64,000 bases of DNA from Chryseobacterium camelliae (GTDB taxonomy: Bacteria; Bacteroidota; Bacteroidia; Flavobacteriales; Weeksellaceae): contig NZ_CP022986.1 of assembly GCF_002770595.1 (NCBI RefSeq), positions 1,550,001-1,614,000 on the forward strand. The letters run 5' to 3'. The translations under genes and the position numbers were made by a program. Of this stretch, positions 56,086 through 64,000 are shown piece after piece (position 1 is the stretch's first letter; each line of letters starts with the position of its first letter). The notes under the pieces were generated by a model that was given only the letters and a program-made list of their open reading frames with translations, was not told the DNA's origin and searched no databases.

Positions 56086-57471
56086 TCAATTCATTTTTTG
56101 TTTTCTGGTATTTTCCTTCTTCACAGTACCGTTCTGAACCGCATTTTTATTCGTAGAAGTCCCCTCTTTTTCTTGCCCCTGCCCCTGTTTGTGTATCTCT
56201 GTCTGTTTTTGAGATTTCTCCTGATTGGGATGATCAAAATCGAATTCTAATCTTCCGCTCTCTTTATTTTGCCAGACATAGCCTGAGTAAAGTTTTGTGC
56301 CTTCTTTATTGACAATATCTTTCACATGGATCACTTCACCATCCTGCAAAAGCTTCTTTTCCTTTTCATCCAAAACCTTACCTCTAAATTCATCAGGGAT
56401 GCCCTCAACCTGTGCCTGCTGTTGGCTCTCCCCCTGTCCGACAAAAACGAGTTTTTTCGCGTCGGCGTTATATTGTAGATGCTGATTGAAGACTTCTCCC
56501 GTTTTCGAGTTTACCATACCTTCCACAAGGACCTGTTTACCCTCCAGCAGTTCAGTTTTTTGCTCCGGACTGAGTTTCACACCACCAAATTTTTCACTGA
56601 TCTTGATCAGATCTACTGGAAAGGACACAACCTCATTGGTTAATTTGTCAATACTGATGAGAGCCTTCACCTTCGAGCCGTCGGAATAATTTGTAAGTTC
56701 CGCAACGCGCCCCATGTTTCCTGTTTTCTTTAAATTATCCCGATCTTCAGCTGTAAAAGAATGGCCATAAAACTGATTTTTAAGATCTGGTTCCACTCGG
56801 ACTCCATGAGCCATCACGACAACTTTGTCCTGTACTTTACGTAATGAGAGGCGTGCATCTCCTTTCATCACAACACCATCAAAATTCCCTTCAATTCGGT
56901 AAATCCCATCAGATTTGTATCCTTTCAGCAGTTTCTCAAGTTGTCCGTTTTTTTCAAGCAGTTCACGATTTAAATTCAGTTTTTCAAGTGATGTCCAGTC
57001 GATCTCCTGAGCATTGTACTTTTGAGGTCTACTCTCTGTTGTAGGTGCTGTGCCCTCCGATGTTTGATTTGTTTCCATATTTTTATTATTTAACTTATTG
57101 TCATATTTGATTTCAAGTGCATCAAGAAGCTTATTACCCTCGGGAGTGGGATGGTCAATGGCTTTCTGTAGCTTCTTAGCAACTTCATTCAGATTAATTT
57201 CAGGTGACCTGAAAAACCGGAAGGATAATGGATCATTGAGCCGGCGCCAGAAGTTCGAAAAGAAATTGCTTATAGCGTCCCCCTTATCCACACGCATAAA
57301 ATCCAGAAGATTTGACTTCTTAGGTGTAGAGGTTTGCAGATTCCCTTCCTCATCCACACCCTTTACCGCCTCGATACGATTCTTTTTTTTATCAAGTACT
57401 AAAAGAATATCGGAAAGAGCTTCAAGTACTTGCTGCGGCTGGTTTTCTTTAGAAATAGTTTGTTCGTTCAT
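56086..57471 (-). CDS. DUF4099/DUF3945 domain protein
   Basis: 461 aa. The N-terminal about 110 residues (EVAKKLQKAIDHPTPEGNKLLDALEIKY) are followed by a DUF4099-like part (IDWTSLEKLNLNRELLEKNGQLEKLLKGYKSDGIYRI) and DUF3945-type repeats (LSPEQKTELLEGKQVLVEGMVNSKTGEVFNQHLQYNADAKKLVF). The tail is Lys/Gln-rich. These proteins sit next to topB in Bacteroidota elements, but their activity is unknown. Confidence 0.85.
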   Translation of the reverse strand: MNEQTISKENQPQQVLEALSDILLVLDKKKNRIEAVKGVDEEGNLQTSTPKKSNLLDFMRVDKGDAISNFFSNFWRRLNDPLSFRFFRSPEINLNEVAKKLQKAIDHPTPEGNKLLDALEIKYDNKLNNKNMETNQTSEGTAPTTESRPQKYNAQEIDWTSLEKLNLNRELLEKNGQLEKLLKGYKSDGIYRIEGNFDGVVMKGDARLSLRKVQDKVVVMAHGVRVEPDLKNQFYGHSFTAEDRDNLKKTGNMGRVAELTNYSDGSKVKALISIDKLTNEVVSFPVDLIKISEKFGGVKLSPEQKTELLEGKQVLVEGMVNSKTGEVFNQHLQYNADAKKLVFVGQGESQQQAQVEGIPDEFRGKVLDEKEKKLLQDGEVIHVKDIVNKEGTKLYSGYVWQNKESGRLEFDFDHPNQEKSQKQTEIHKQGQGQEKEGTSTNKNAVQNGTVKKENTRKQKMN

Positions 57472-57542
57472 AATAGAAAGTATTTAAGTGCTTGAAATTA
57501 TTGGAAGGATTCTAAGAAGGAATTCCGCTATCTTTTGCGTTC

Positions 57543-57842
57543 CTACATAGGCGTAAACTTTCCTCCATGGTAACTGTCACGGATAAACTGGTGGACGTCA
57601 GAACTCTTGTAGAAAACTTTTCCGCTTATTGTAAAGTATTTGATCTTACCAATGGTACGATAGCGTTGCAGACAACGGTAGGTTATCTTTAACATTTGCA
57701 GAACGTCCTGGTTGTCCAATAATTCTTCGCCGTCGATACTAAGCCTTTTTTTCTCTCTATTTTCGATATCACCGGCAAGGACGTCGAATCTTTTCATGAT
57801 TCGTTCCATCCAACTCAAAAATTCAACTCTGTCAATATTCAT
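57543..57842 (-). CDS. Helix-turn-helix (MerR/excisionase-like) protein
   Basis: 99 aa. LDNQDVLQMLKITYRCLQRYRTIGKIKYFTISGKVFYKSSDVHQFI is a winged-helix HTH of the excisionase/MerR family common in Bacteroidota elements (HTH_17). It begins the DUF4099-topB module, leaving 71 bp between. Likely a regulator of excision or of transfer gene expression. Confidence 0.85.
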   Translation of the reverse strand: MNIDRVEFLSWMERIMKRFDVLAGDIENREKKRLSIDGEELLDNQDVLQMLKITYRCLQRYRTIGKIKYFTISGKVFYKSSDVHQFIRDSYHGGKFTPM

Positions 57843-58029
57843 AGCCTTTTGCTGTTTGGTTTACAGAGCCAAAATTGGCCTTGTTTTTCCGGCAAAATCT
57901 AACAGTGCACATACCAATATGCTAGTCAGATATAGTTTTTTTTTCAGGCTTTCTTTGTGTGACTGTTGCCTGGGAGAGGGGATTAGAAACATCTACATGG
58001 GTAAGATATGACTAGGTATGGGTAAAAAA

Positions 58030-58060
58030 AAGAAGGATAACCCGTTGGATTACCCTTCTT
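58030..58060 (-). terminator. Intrinsic terminator after rteC
   Basis: AAGAAGG / CCCTTCTT with inner pairing TAACC / GGATTA forms a bulged stem; on the minus strand it is followed by a T8 run. It lies 21 bp after the rteC stop. Confidence 0.8.
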
Positions 58061-58081
58061 ATATATTAATTCTCTTCCAAT

Positions 58082-58924
58082 CTATAAATCATTGTCCATA
58101 TATTGTTCAAGATTGTATTTTAGCGAATTTAAAAAGCGAGCTCTTTGACCTGCTCTAAATTTCATCTGGTAAAACGCATGATGAATGTCACCGAGACTTA
58201 CCTCGAATATATCCTCAAAAAGCTGGCTGATCTTTCGAATTCCAACACGGCCATTTGAAACACTTCTTGAAATGTGAAGCGCATAAATAAGCTCAATAAG
58301 AGCATTCTTCGAATCAGTCCAAGAAAATTCGGCATCTTCACTGATATCTAAATCATCGTTATTTGTAGGTTCAACTCTGCCAAATTTTCCCGAAAGGTAA
58401 GAATGATAAAGATCGTAAGCCTTGATCTGCGCGACCTTATAATCGTAGTAAGTCGAGAAATCCCTGTCAACCTCAAAGAAGAAGCTATCGACTCCATCAA
58501 AGTAGTTTATATTTCCTAGTCTATAATAGAACTCATCTTTGTCTGACCTACCGGTACGATAATAACTGTAGAAATCTGAAGAAGCTATATTTTTTTTATA
58601 TTCCTTGTTGAGTAACTTAAGCTGCTCCGTATAGTAAGCTTCGGTCAATTCCGAATTTAAAGGGCTATATGCTTCAATTTTTACTACCTTATTGTAAAAC
58701 ATAAGCCTGCCCAGAATTTCGGGCTTTACTCTTTTAAAGAAAGTAATTTCGTCCAAAATACTTTCAAAACCTTTCTGATTGATTTGTGCTTTTAATTCAG
58801 ATAGAGTTTTATCAAGAAATGAAACCATGTGAAAAGCTTCATCAATTGCACTTTTTGTGCTCCTTGATATACTTATCTCTTCCTTTTCAATAGTTAATAA
58901 AATGTTTTTATATGCCTGTTTCAT
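58082..58924 (-). CDS. rteC: RteC-like regulator of the conjugative element
   Basis: 280 aa from ATG 58924 (MKQAYKNILLTIEKEE). ITFFKRVKPEILGRLMFYNKVVKIEAY and YYRTGRSDKDEFYYRLGN are the RteC-family signature; the C-terminus has a winged-helix-like part (GRVGIRKISQLFEDIFEVSLGDIHHAFYQMKFR). In CTnDOT, RteC activates the excision genes; a parallel role is inferred. The rteA/rteB two-component genes are not in the window. Confidence 0.88.
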   Translation of the reverse strand: MKQAYKNILLTIEKEEISISRSTKSAIDEAFHMVSFLDKTLSELKAQINQKGFESILDEITFFKRVKPEILGRLMFYNKVVKIEAYSPLNSELTEAYYTEQLKLLNKEYKKNIASSDFYSYYRTGRSDKDEFYYRLGNINYFDGVDSFFFEVDRDFSTYYDYKVAQIKAYDLYHSYLSGKFGRVEPTNNDDLDISEDAEFSWTDSKNALIELIYALHISRSVSNGRVGIRKISQLFEDIFEVSLGDIHHAFYQMKFRAGQRARFLNSLKYNLEQYMDNDL

Positions 58925-59396
58925 ATGATTGTTTTTTAAAGTGATTATGCCCCACACTTTAAAATATATCCCACTGTGATGAGATAAAACAAAAATAAAT
59001 ATACACTATAATTTATTTCTTAATCATTGATTATGAAGGGTTTTAATTATTCGTAGTGAGTTAATTATTATCCGCTCGCATCTAACTAAGATTTGAGTAC
59101 ATAACAGAAGTTGCTTGATTTGGCAGATAAGTTTTAGGTATTACAATAAAAAATAATAATACTATAAAGAAATACATATAGCGTATTTGTATTAATTCTA
59201 GAAATACAGTGTACTTTTTCTAACAGATCTTTTTCATAGGTCAAAAATTGCAGTGTGGTTTTCATAATAACAAATTAAATACTATTTCCCACCATTTTTT
59301 TTGACAAAAAGCAAAAAAAATCATGTTTAATTGAAATTTTAATCGTAAATTACCTTTATCATTAATAACCACCAATCCAACTTCTGCAAAGTGTAA
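58925..59396. other. Intergenic region
   Basis: About 470 bp, very AT-rich, with no gene found. It holds the leftward promoter of rteC and the rightward promoter of the Crp/Fnr remnant; near 59349-59356, TTACCTTTA resembles a weak -7 box. Confidence 0.45.
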
Positions 59397-60003
59397 ATGA
59401 AAAATATGGTAAGTACATTGGAAGAAAATTCAGCAAAAGAAACTCTCTTAAAGTTTCTTGATAGTATTCATTCCATGTCGCCAGAACTCCGAGACGCTTT
59501 ATTCTTAAATACATATTTGCAAAAAGTAAACAAGAAGCATATTCTACTTAATATCGATGAAATTCAGAAGTCACTTTTCTTTGTTGTCAAAGGTTTAGTA
59601 CGCTCCTACTACCTTGACAGTTTTGGATAGGACGTCTTGGCTACTCTTTGAAGGGGATCTAGCAATTTCTGTATATAGCTTTTTCAGTCAGAAACGATCT
59701 TTTGAAGTTTTGGAAGCTATAGAAGAAACAAGTTTTCTTGTACTTAGCCATGAGAAGCTCATGCAGCTCTATCAGCAGTTTCCCGAATTCAATTATATCG
59801 GAAGAATTCTTACTGAGACCTATTATATAAAAGCCGAAGAGAAGGCCAATGAATTACGTGTTTTTAGTGCAACAGAACGCTATCAGCATTTAATAAGAAA
59901 ATACCCGAATATCGTTGCGCGCGTCCCTTTAGGTATGATTTCTTCGTACCTCGGAATAACGCAGTCTACATTAAGCAGAATCCGTTCAAAAACGGTACTT
60001 TAA
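59397..60003 (+). pseudogene. Crp/Fnr-family regulator, broken by stop and frameshift
   Basis: First frame: MKNMVSTLEENSAKE to GLVRSYYLDSFG, an effector-binding cupin start that stops at TAG (59628-59630). Second frame continues as SWLLFEGDLAISVYSFFSQKRSFEVLEAIEETS and the HTH region VPLGMISSYLGITQSTLSRIRSK. Together they match a normal Crp/Fnr regulator of about 195 aa. Joining needs both removal of the TAG and a 1- or 2-base shift in GGATAGGACGTCTTGG, so two changes are likely. Dead as read. Confidence 0.75.
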
Positions 60004-60300
60004 CCTATTTAGCACATTAATTTTGTTCGCTAATTTTTTTTTTAGGACACTCTAGGAAAAGATAGGTTAGGTTAACTATCACAGGCCGATCTAGTTTGTG
60101 ACTTTTGTAGTATAGCAATTATTTCTAAAAACGGAACGGATATTATTTTTTATCCTCCAAATATTTATTCTAACGAATTCACTTAAAACTATTTATCAAA
60201 TTAGTAACATAAAAGTTGGACAGCTAACTTGTGAGATGCTAGAAATACGTTATACCTGTTAACTTACCCAAACCAAAATCTTAAACTAAAATTAAAGAAG

Positions 60301-60414
60301 ATGAAAAAAAGACGTAAACGACCACCACCTAAGTTGCTCAATCCCCGTAGAGGAGAAAATTCTAAACAGTTAATGCCCCACAAATCTGTTAATCTCAACT
60401 ACACCCGAACCTAA
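60301..60414 (+). CDS. Small basic peptide (37 aa), uncertain
   Basis: ATG at 60301 opens MKKRRKRPPPKLLNPRRG and runs to TAA at 60412-60414. The start follows an AAGAAG ribosome-site-like stretch. It is strongly basic and Pro-rich. Such short frames arise by chance; there is no neighbour evidence. It may be a real micropeptide. Confidence 0.35.
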   Translation: MKKRRKRPPPKLLNPRRGENSKQLMPHKSVNLNYTRT

Positions 60415-60493
60415 TAAGCAATTTGCAAAAATTTAAAAATCTATGGATAAACAATTGAAATATGATCCACAGTTTTTGAAGATAAAACAAAAT

Positions 60494-60520
60494 ATAGAGT
60501 TGGTCCTTTGCCAACTCTAT
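60494..60520. other. Perfect hairpin upstream of the DUF6602 gene
   Basis: ATAGAGTTGG / CCAACTCTAT, a 10-bp stem with a 7-nt loop, 110 bp before the DUF6602 start. Could be a terminator or a leader element; no T run follows. Its arm GAGTTGG resembles GGAGTTG in the hairpin after the gene (61695-61728). Confidence 0.5.
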
Positions 60521-60629
60521 AAATTCCTTAGATACTACCATGAGTTAAAAACATGCCAAACAAGAGGTACACAAGATTTTTCAAATTCAAAAAACAAATT
60601 TTGTAATTTAGATAGCTAAACATTTAGAA

Positions 60630-61607
60630 ATGGCACATGATAATTCTCCACTAAAAAGCCAGATTCCTAATCAAGGTTGGAAACAATTTCTTATAGCAAG
60701 GGATGAAATGCTTTCCGCATATGATAATGCAAAGGAGCATTCCAATAAACGGCAGGTAAAGACAGGTCACGGTAACGTAGCAGAATCAGCATTCCGCAAA
60801 TGGCTCACCAAATTTTTACCAAAGCGGTATGGTGTTACAGCCGGTTACATCATTTCGCCTGGAGTACCAAATGCTGAAAATTTTATTCACTATGACGTAA
60901 TTATATACGACCAGTTAGAATCACCAGTACTGTGGATAGAAAACAATGCCGATTCTTCTGAACTAGGACGGTTCATGGCAATTCCTGTGGAATATGTTCG
61001 TGGAGTAATTGAGGTTAAATCTGCATTCAACAAAAAGGCAGTCAAAAAAGCGGTAGAGCAATTGACAAAACTCAAACCGCTATTAGCTTATACGGAACCT
61101 GCGAACCACCCTATGAAATTATATCTTCCGCCAAACTTCTTTTTTGCGACGGTCTTTTATGAGCTTCGAAAGAAAGACGAAATGGACTTCGCTGCTCTAG
61201 ATGAATTAGTTGAAGCCGCAGCAATGAGGGGATTTTATGGAGGTTATATACTCCGTGGCGAAACCATAGAAAAATATTATAGCGGCAAATTAATACTGCT
61301 TAGAGAGTCGCAAGAAAGAGTAAGAGATAATCAATCTCTTTTGTTTTATGCACACTCGAAAAGCTATAAGGTAGCAGATGGTACTTTTAGAAAAATACAG
61401 CTCGATTATGCAGAATCATACTTTTCAGAATTTGCTTTCGATATAATAGCTTTATTAAAAGGAACATATAATCCAAATGTATTGTCCAGTATGTACGGTA
61501 TGGGATCAACGCAATGGGAAAATGGCAGTGCAGTAGATATAAGATATTTTAAACCCGAAGACGTTAAAAAATTTGACGAAGAAACTGCCAAGTTCTATAG
61601 AAAATAA
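60630..61607 (+). CDS. DUF6602 protein, PD-(D/E)XK nuclease-like
   Basis: 325 aa, cytoplasmic. RQVKTGHGNVAESAFRKWL, then FIHYDVIIYDQ and VRGVIEVKSAFNKKAVKKAV are the DUF6602 pattern: D in YDVIIYDQ and E-x-K in VIEVKS form a restriction-nuclease-like core. The C-terminal half is helical/aromatic (TQWENGSAVDIRYFKPEDV). DUF6602 proteins occur in mobile and defence loci; here it stands alone with a strong terminator. Target unknown. Confidence 0.78.
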   Translation: MAHDNSPLKSQIPNQGWKQFLIARDEMLSAYDNAKEHSNKRQVKTGHGNVAESAFRKWLTKFLPKRYGVTAGYIISPGVPNAENFIHYDVIIYDQLESPVLWIENNADSSELGRFMAIPVEYVRGVIEVKSAFNKKAVKKAVEQLTKLKPLLAYTEPANHPMKLYLPPNFFFATVFYELRKKDEMDFAALDELVEAAAMRGFYGGYILRGETIEKYYSGKLILLRESQERVRDNQSLLFYAHSKSYKVADGTFRKIQLDYAESYFSEFAFDIIALLKGTYNPNVLSSMYGMGSTQWENGSAVDIRYFKPEDVKKFDEETAKFYRK

Positions 61608-61694
61608 GAATCATCTTATCTCAAAGCCAGAAAGTGAACTCGACAATTTTATTGTACTGGTCCAATAAATTTCAAATTTGGCATAGCGCTAAAA

Positions 61695-61728
61695 TTGTAT
61701 TGGAGTTGCTATATCAACTCCAATACAA
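61695..61728. terminator. Strong hairpin after the DUF6602 gene
   Basis: TTGTATTGGAGTTG / CAACTCCAATACAA, a perfect 14-bp stem with a 6-nt loop, 87 bp after the DUF6602 stop. Acts probably as a terminator, though no long T run follows. Confidence 0.7.
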
Positions 61729-61768
61729 AAATTAAATCATGATTTGATCGTTAAACAAATAACTCTAA

Positions 61769-62323
61769 AGGATTCGAACTCAAAAATATAAAAATAATAT
61801 GCTGTATACCAACACTTTACAATATTTATTACAATTTATGCATTGATAAAAGTTCGAAAAATAAATCCTTTTAACATAAGGCTACAGGATTCGAACATTT
61901 TTTTATAAACCATAAATACCTGTAAGTCAAATACATAATCGTAAAATCCAGTTTAAATCCATAAGTAAAGAGTTCGAAGATAATCCTTTCAGGTTCACTT
62001 AATGACACCATTAGGACAATTTAGGCCAAATGGTGTCATTTTATTTATAAATCCTTGTTATTCAGTCTATTTATATTACTTTCCACCCTTTTACCTTATT
62101 TTTTAAAGCAAAATTTTTTTCTTAAAAAACAAATATTTTATCTTTTTTAGACGATTTTTCGATTAAAGCTCCATATCGTTGCTACGAACCTGACAGGATT
62201 CGAACCTTTTCAAAAATATTAAATAACTGAAAATCAACTATATATTAAAATAATTTTGTTTCTGTGGTACAAAAGGTTCGAAAAGTCAAGCCCACAAAGT
62301 TATCTGTACAGGATTCCGAACAC
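61769..62323. repeat. GGATTCGAAC / GTTCGAA inverted-repeat array
   Basis: AGGATTCGAAC occurs at 61769, 61886 and 62195, and with one extra C (AGGATTCCGAAC) near 62310. Each of the first three is followed about 80 bp later by GTTCGAA (near 61852, 61972 and 62276), so three units of about 88-92 bp have inverted ends. The arms extend differently in each unit: CT/AG in the first, CCTTTT/AAAAGG in the third. Spacing of starts is 117, 309 and about 115 bp. The motif resembles a tRNA T-loop, but no tRNA fold is present. It occupies the gene-free 815 bp next to a serine recombinase. Confidence 0.7.
62001..62040. repeat. 12-bp inverted repeat
   Basis: AATGACACCATT (62001-62012) / AATGGTGTCATT (62029-62040), a perfect 12-bp stem with a 16-nt loop, between the second and third units of the GGATTCGAAC array. 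Possibly a terminator or a recombinase site. Confidence 0.65.
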
Positions 62324-62422
62324 TTCAAAAGTTCCACAAAAACCTGTTTTCCAGCACTTTATATAAATATAATTTAAAATATCAGCTTTACTCTGAAAAA
62401 TCAAAAACTAATCAATCAATTT

Positions 62423-64000
62423 TTAGATATTTTTTAAGTTTTGTTCATACCCTAAAAAATATAATTCTTTAAAAAATTCAACTATTGCTTGCTCTGTCTG
62501 CTGACCGTGGATTTCTTTTATTTTCGAAGCTGAAGCAGTTAATCCAAATATAGTCTGAACACTTTCTGATAGCATTTTTTCAATATTCCCTTCTATTACT
62601 TTTACTTTATCCGGAAAAAACAACCTGATAATTCTCTGTTTGGTTATAGTATCTGAATTTTCATAAAACTCCCCTAAGTGGTTAATTATGTAATCAGTTC
62701 CCTTTTCTGTATGTTTTTCAGCCACTATTTTTAAAGCCTGCTGTCTCAATTTATCAGTATTATCTTTTAAAGATTCCTGACAACGACTTCTTATTAGTAT
62801 ATAATCATCATAGTCAATATTCCCATTTGAAAATAGCTTTTGTGCATTGAATCCCCTATCAATCAATTTTTCCATTTCTTTCTTTATCTCCTCTTTTTTC
62901 TGAATATAATCATGATGTTCTTCACCGTAAATTTCCTTTGAGATACTATTGGTAAGTTCTAAAAATGGTTCTACCACTCTATTATTCTTAAGGAATGAAA
63001 GAAAACTCAAATTGATAACGTCAGCTCTTACCCGGTATGAACAACGTCCCATACAATGGTAATAATAATATTTTTTAGTATGTCCCTGCGAGCCACTTCC
63101 TGTAAGCGTATTTCCACAATTAGGACATTGTAGGACACCTCTAAAAATTAAATTTTCATTGACTATCCTTTTTGAAGTTAGTTTCTTAGGATGGTTTAAA
63201 TCTGCGTCTTTTATTATTCTTTGAACATGATCAAATAAAACGACAGGTATAAGACGCTCATGAGTACCCTCAACAATTCTTTCAGATTTATCTTCGAATG
63301 CCGGAATTTTTATTTTACCACAATAAATAGGATTTCTTACCAACCGATAAAAAGCACTTCTACTACAACTAAGCCCATTTGATACCGCATCCTTGTATAT
63401 TTCAGTTAAACAATATTTATTTTGTCTCACTATAGCTGTAAAAGCCTCACGGATAATATATGCTTCCGGTTCGTAGAGGGCTATATATTTTTTCCCATCA
63501 GATGTGATTTTATTTCTATATCCTATAGGAGCCTTATTGATCCATCTTCCTTCCAGTCTTGCTTTTTGCATTCCCAAACGTACATTACGGCTTCTTTTAT
63601 CGTTTTCTACTTCAGAAGTAGCCCAATACATTGCCAACATAATTTTACTTTCCGGGATTGAGAAGTCTATCTGCTGTTCAATTGCCTGAATTGAGACTTT
63701 CATATTCTGCAATCTTTCTAACATCTTATAAGCGTCCATAATATTGCGGCTGAATCGATCCCAATAAGTAAAGAGAATAAGTGAAGATTGGTTCTTAGTG
63801 AGCTTAAGTTCAGCGAACAACTTGTTCCACTCCGGTCGGTTAAATGTTTTTGCAGAATAGTCTTCGAAAATAGTTTTGGCAATAATGAGATTGTGATCTT
63901 TACAATAATGCACAAGTCGATCCAACTGGCTGCGTTGGGAATATCCTTTTACAGCCTGTTCATCAGTACTGACTCGTATGTACAGATAAACGGCTTGCAT
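62423..64000 (-). CDS. Large serine recombinase (integrase)
   Basis: 525 aa from an ATG exactly at the window edge (MQAVYLYIRVSTDEQ), a normal family start. The resolvase domain has S11 in YIRVSTDEQ as nucleophile and FTYWDRFSRN; a recombinase domain follows (WINKAPIGYRNK), then a zinc-ribbon (LQCPNCGNTLTGSGSQGH, with CMGRCSYRV) and a coiled-coil C-terminus. This is the layout of large serine integrases that join attP and attB. It may be the integrase of this conjugative element or of a smaller neighbour carrying DUF6602; no tyrosine integrase is seen in the window. Confidence 0.93.
   Translation of the reverse strand: MQAVYLYIRVSTDEQAVKGYSQRSQLDRLVHYCKDHNLIIAKTIFEDYSAKTFNRPEWNKLFAELKLTKNQSSLILFTYWDRFSRNIMDAYKMLERLQNMKVSIQAIEQQIDFSIPESKIMLAMYWATSEVENDKRSRNVRLGMQKARLEGRWINKAPIGYRNKITSDGKKYIALYEPEAYIIREAFTAIVRQNKYCLTEIYKDAVSNGLSCSRSAFYRLVRNPIYCGKIKIPAFEDKSERIVEGTHERLIPVVLFDHVQRIIKDADLNHPKKLTSKRIVNENLIFRGVLQCPNCGNTLTGSGSQGHTKKYYYYHCMGRCSYRVRADVINLSFLSFLKNNRVVEPFLELTNSISKEIYGEEHHDYIQKKEEIKKEMEKLIDRGFNAQKLFSNGNIDYDDYILIRSRCQESLKDNTDKLRQQALKIVAEKHTEKGTDYIINHLGEFYENSDTITKQRIIRLFFPDKVKVIEGNIEKMLSESVQTIFGLTASASKIKEIHGQQTEQAIVEFFKELYFLGYEQNLKNI

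Noticed and set aside
62190-62210. tRNA gene or fragment suggested by GGATTCGAACC (T-loop-like on the minus strand)
   Set aside because: The flanking bases do not form a T-stem, and no acceptor, D or anticodon arms are present at any of the copies.
61769-62323. Integron attC sites
   Set aside because: The ends are TTCGAAC / GTTCGAA, which do not fit the RYYYAAC / GTTRRRY core, and no integron integrase or cassettes are present.
61608-62422. CRISPR array
   Set aside because: Repeats are too short, inverted and unevenly spaced; no cas genes nearby.

Overview
The window looks like a Bacteroidota genome, most likely Sphingobacteriaceae (Sphingobacterium or Pedobacter type). This is inferred from the AT-rich sequence, SusC/SusD genes with an ECF sigma/FecR pair, a TAnnTTTG-type -7 box, and a CTnDOT-like set of conjugation genes. 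No rRNA, tRNA or CRISPR array was found.

Left part (1-23.2 kb). A mutagenic-repair cassette opens the window: dnaE (cut by the window edge) and dinB, divergent from a LexA/XRE-S24 regulator with a palindromic operator between them. Next comes a gene with a zinc ribbon and a HEPN-like RxxxxH motif. A minus-strand polymorphic-toxin operon (11.3 to 5.3 kb) holds a secreted RHS-core protein with a C-terminal GIY-YIG nuclease, several immunity-like genes, and two paralogous transglutaminase-fold proteins at its ends. A plus-strand nutrient-uptake operon follows: ECF sigma, FecR, SusC, SusD and an S9 peptidase. Its susC is frameshifted at an A7 tract. Convergent to it are an AraC-type regulator, a MauE-like membrane protein and a small DUF6520 protein.

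Middle part (23.5-58.9 kb). This is an integrative conjugative element. On the minus strand it carries traA-traD (ParA, two DUF3408 proteins, a membrane protein) and traE, F, G, I, J, K, L, M, N, O and Q. On the plus strand it carries a MobA-like protein, a relaxase and a VirD4-type coupling protein, preceded by a strong oriT candidate. The DNA-processing module (rteC, an HTH protein, a DUF4099/DUF3945 protein, topB, DUF1896 and a giant methylase-helicase) lies at the right. Cargo includes a Dam-type methylase inside the tra operon, a secreted pair of unknown function, a nuclease remnant, an ART-like protein, a secreted trypsin-like protease and a secreted coiled-coil protein. traG, the VirB4-like ATPase gene, carries a 53-bp hairpin insertion inside its Walker A codons and a second 1-nt frameshift, so transfer is probably disabled unless these are assembly errors.

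Right part (59-64 kb). A broken Crp/Fnr gene, a DUF6602 (nuclease-like) gene, an 815-bp gene-free stretch with repeated GGATTCGAAC/GTTCGAA inverted motifs, and a large serine recombinase that may be the integrase of this or a neighbouring element.
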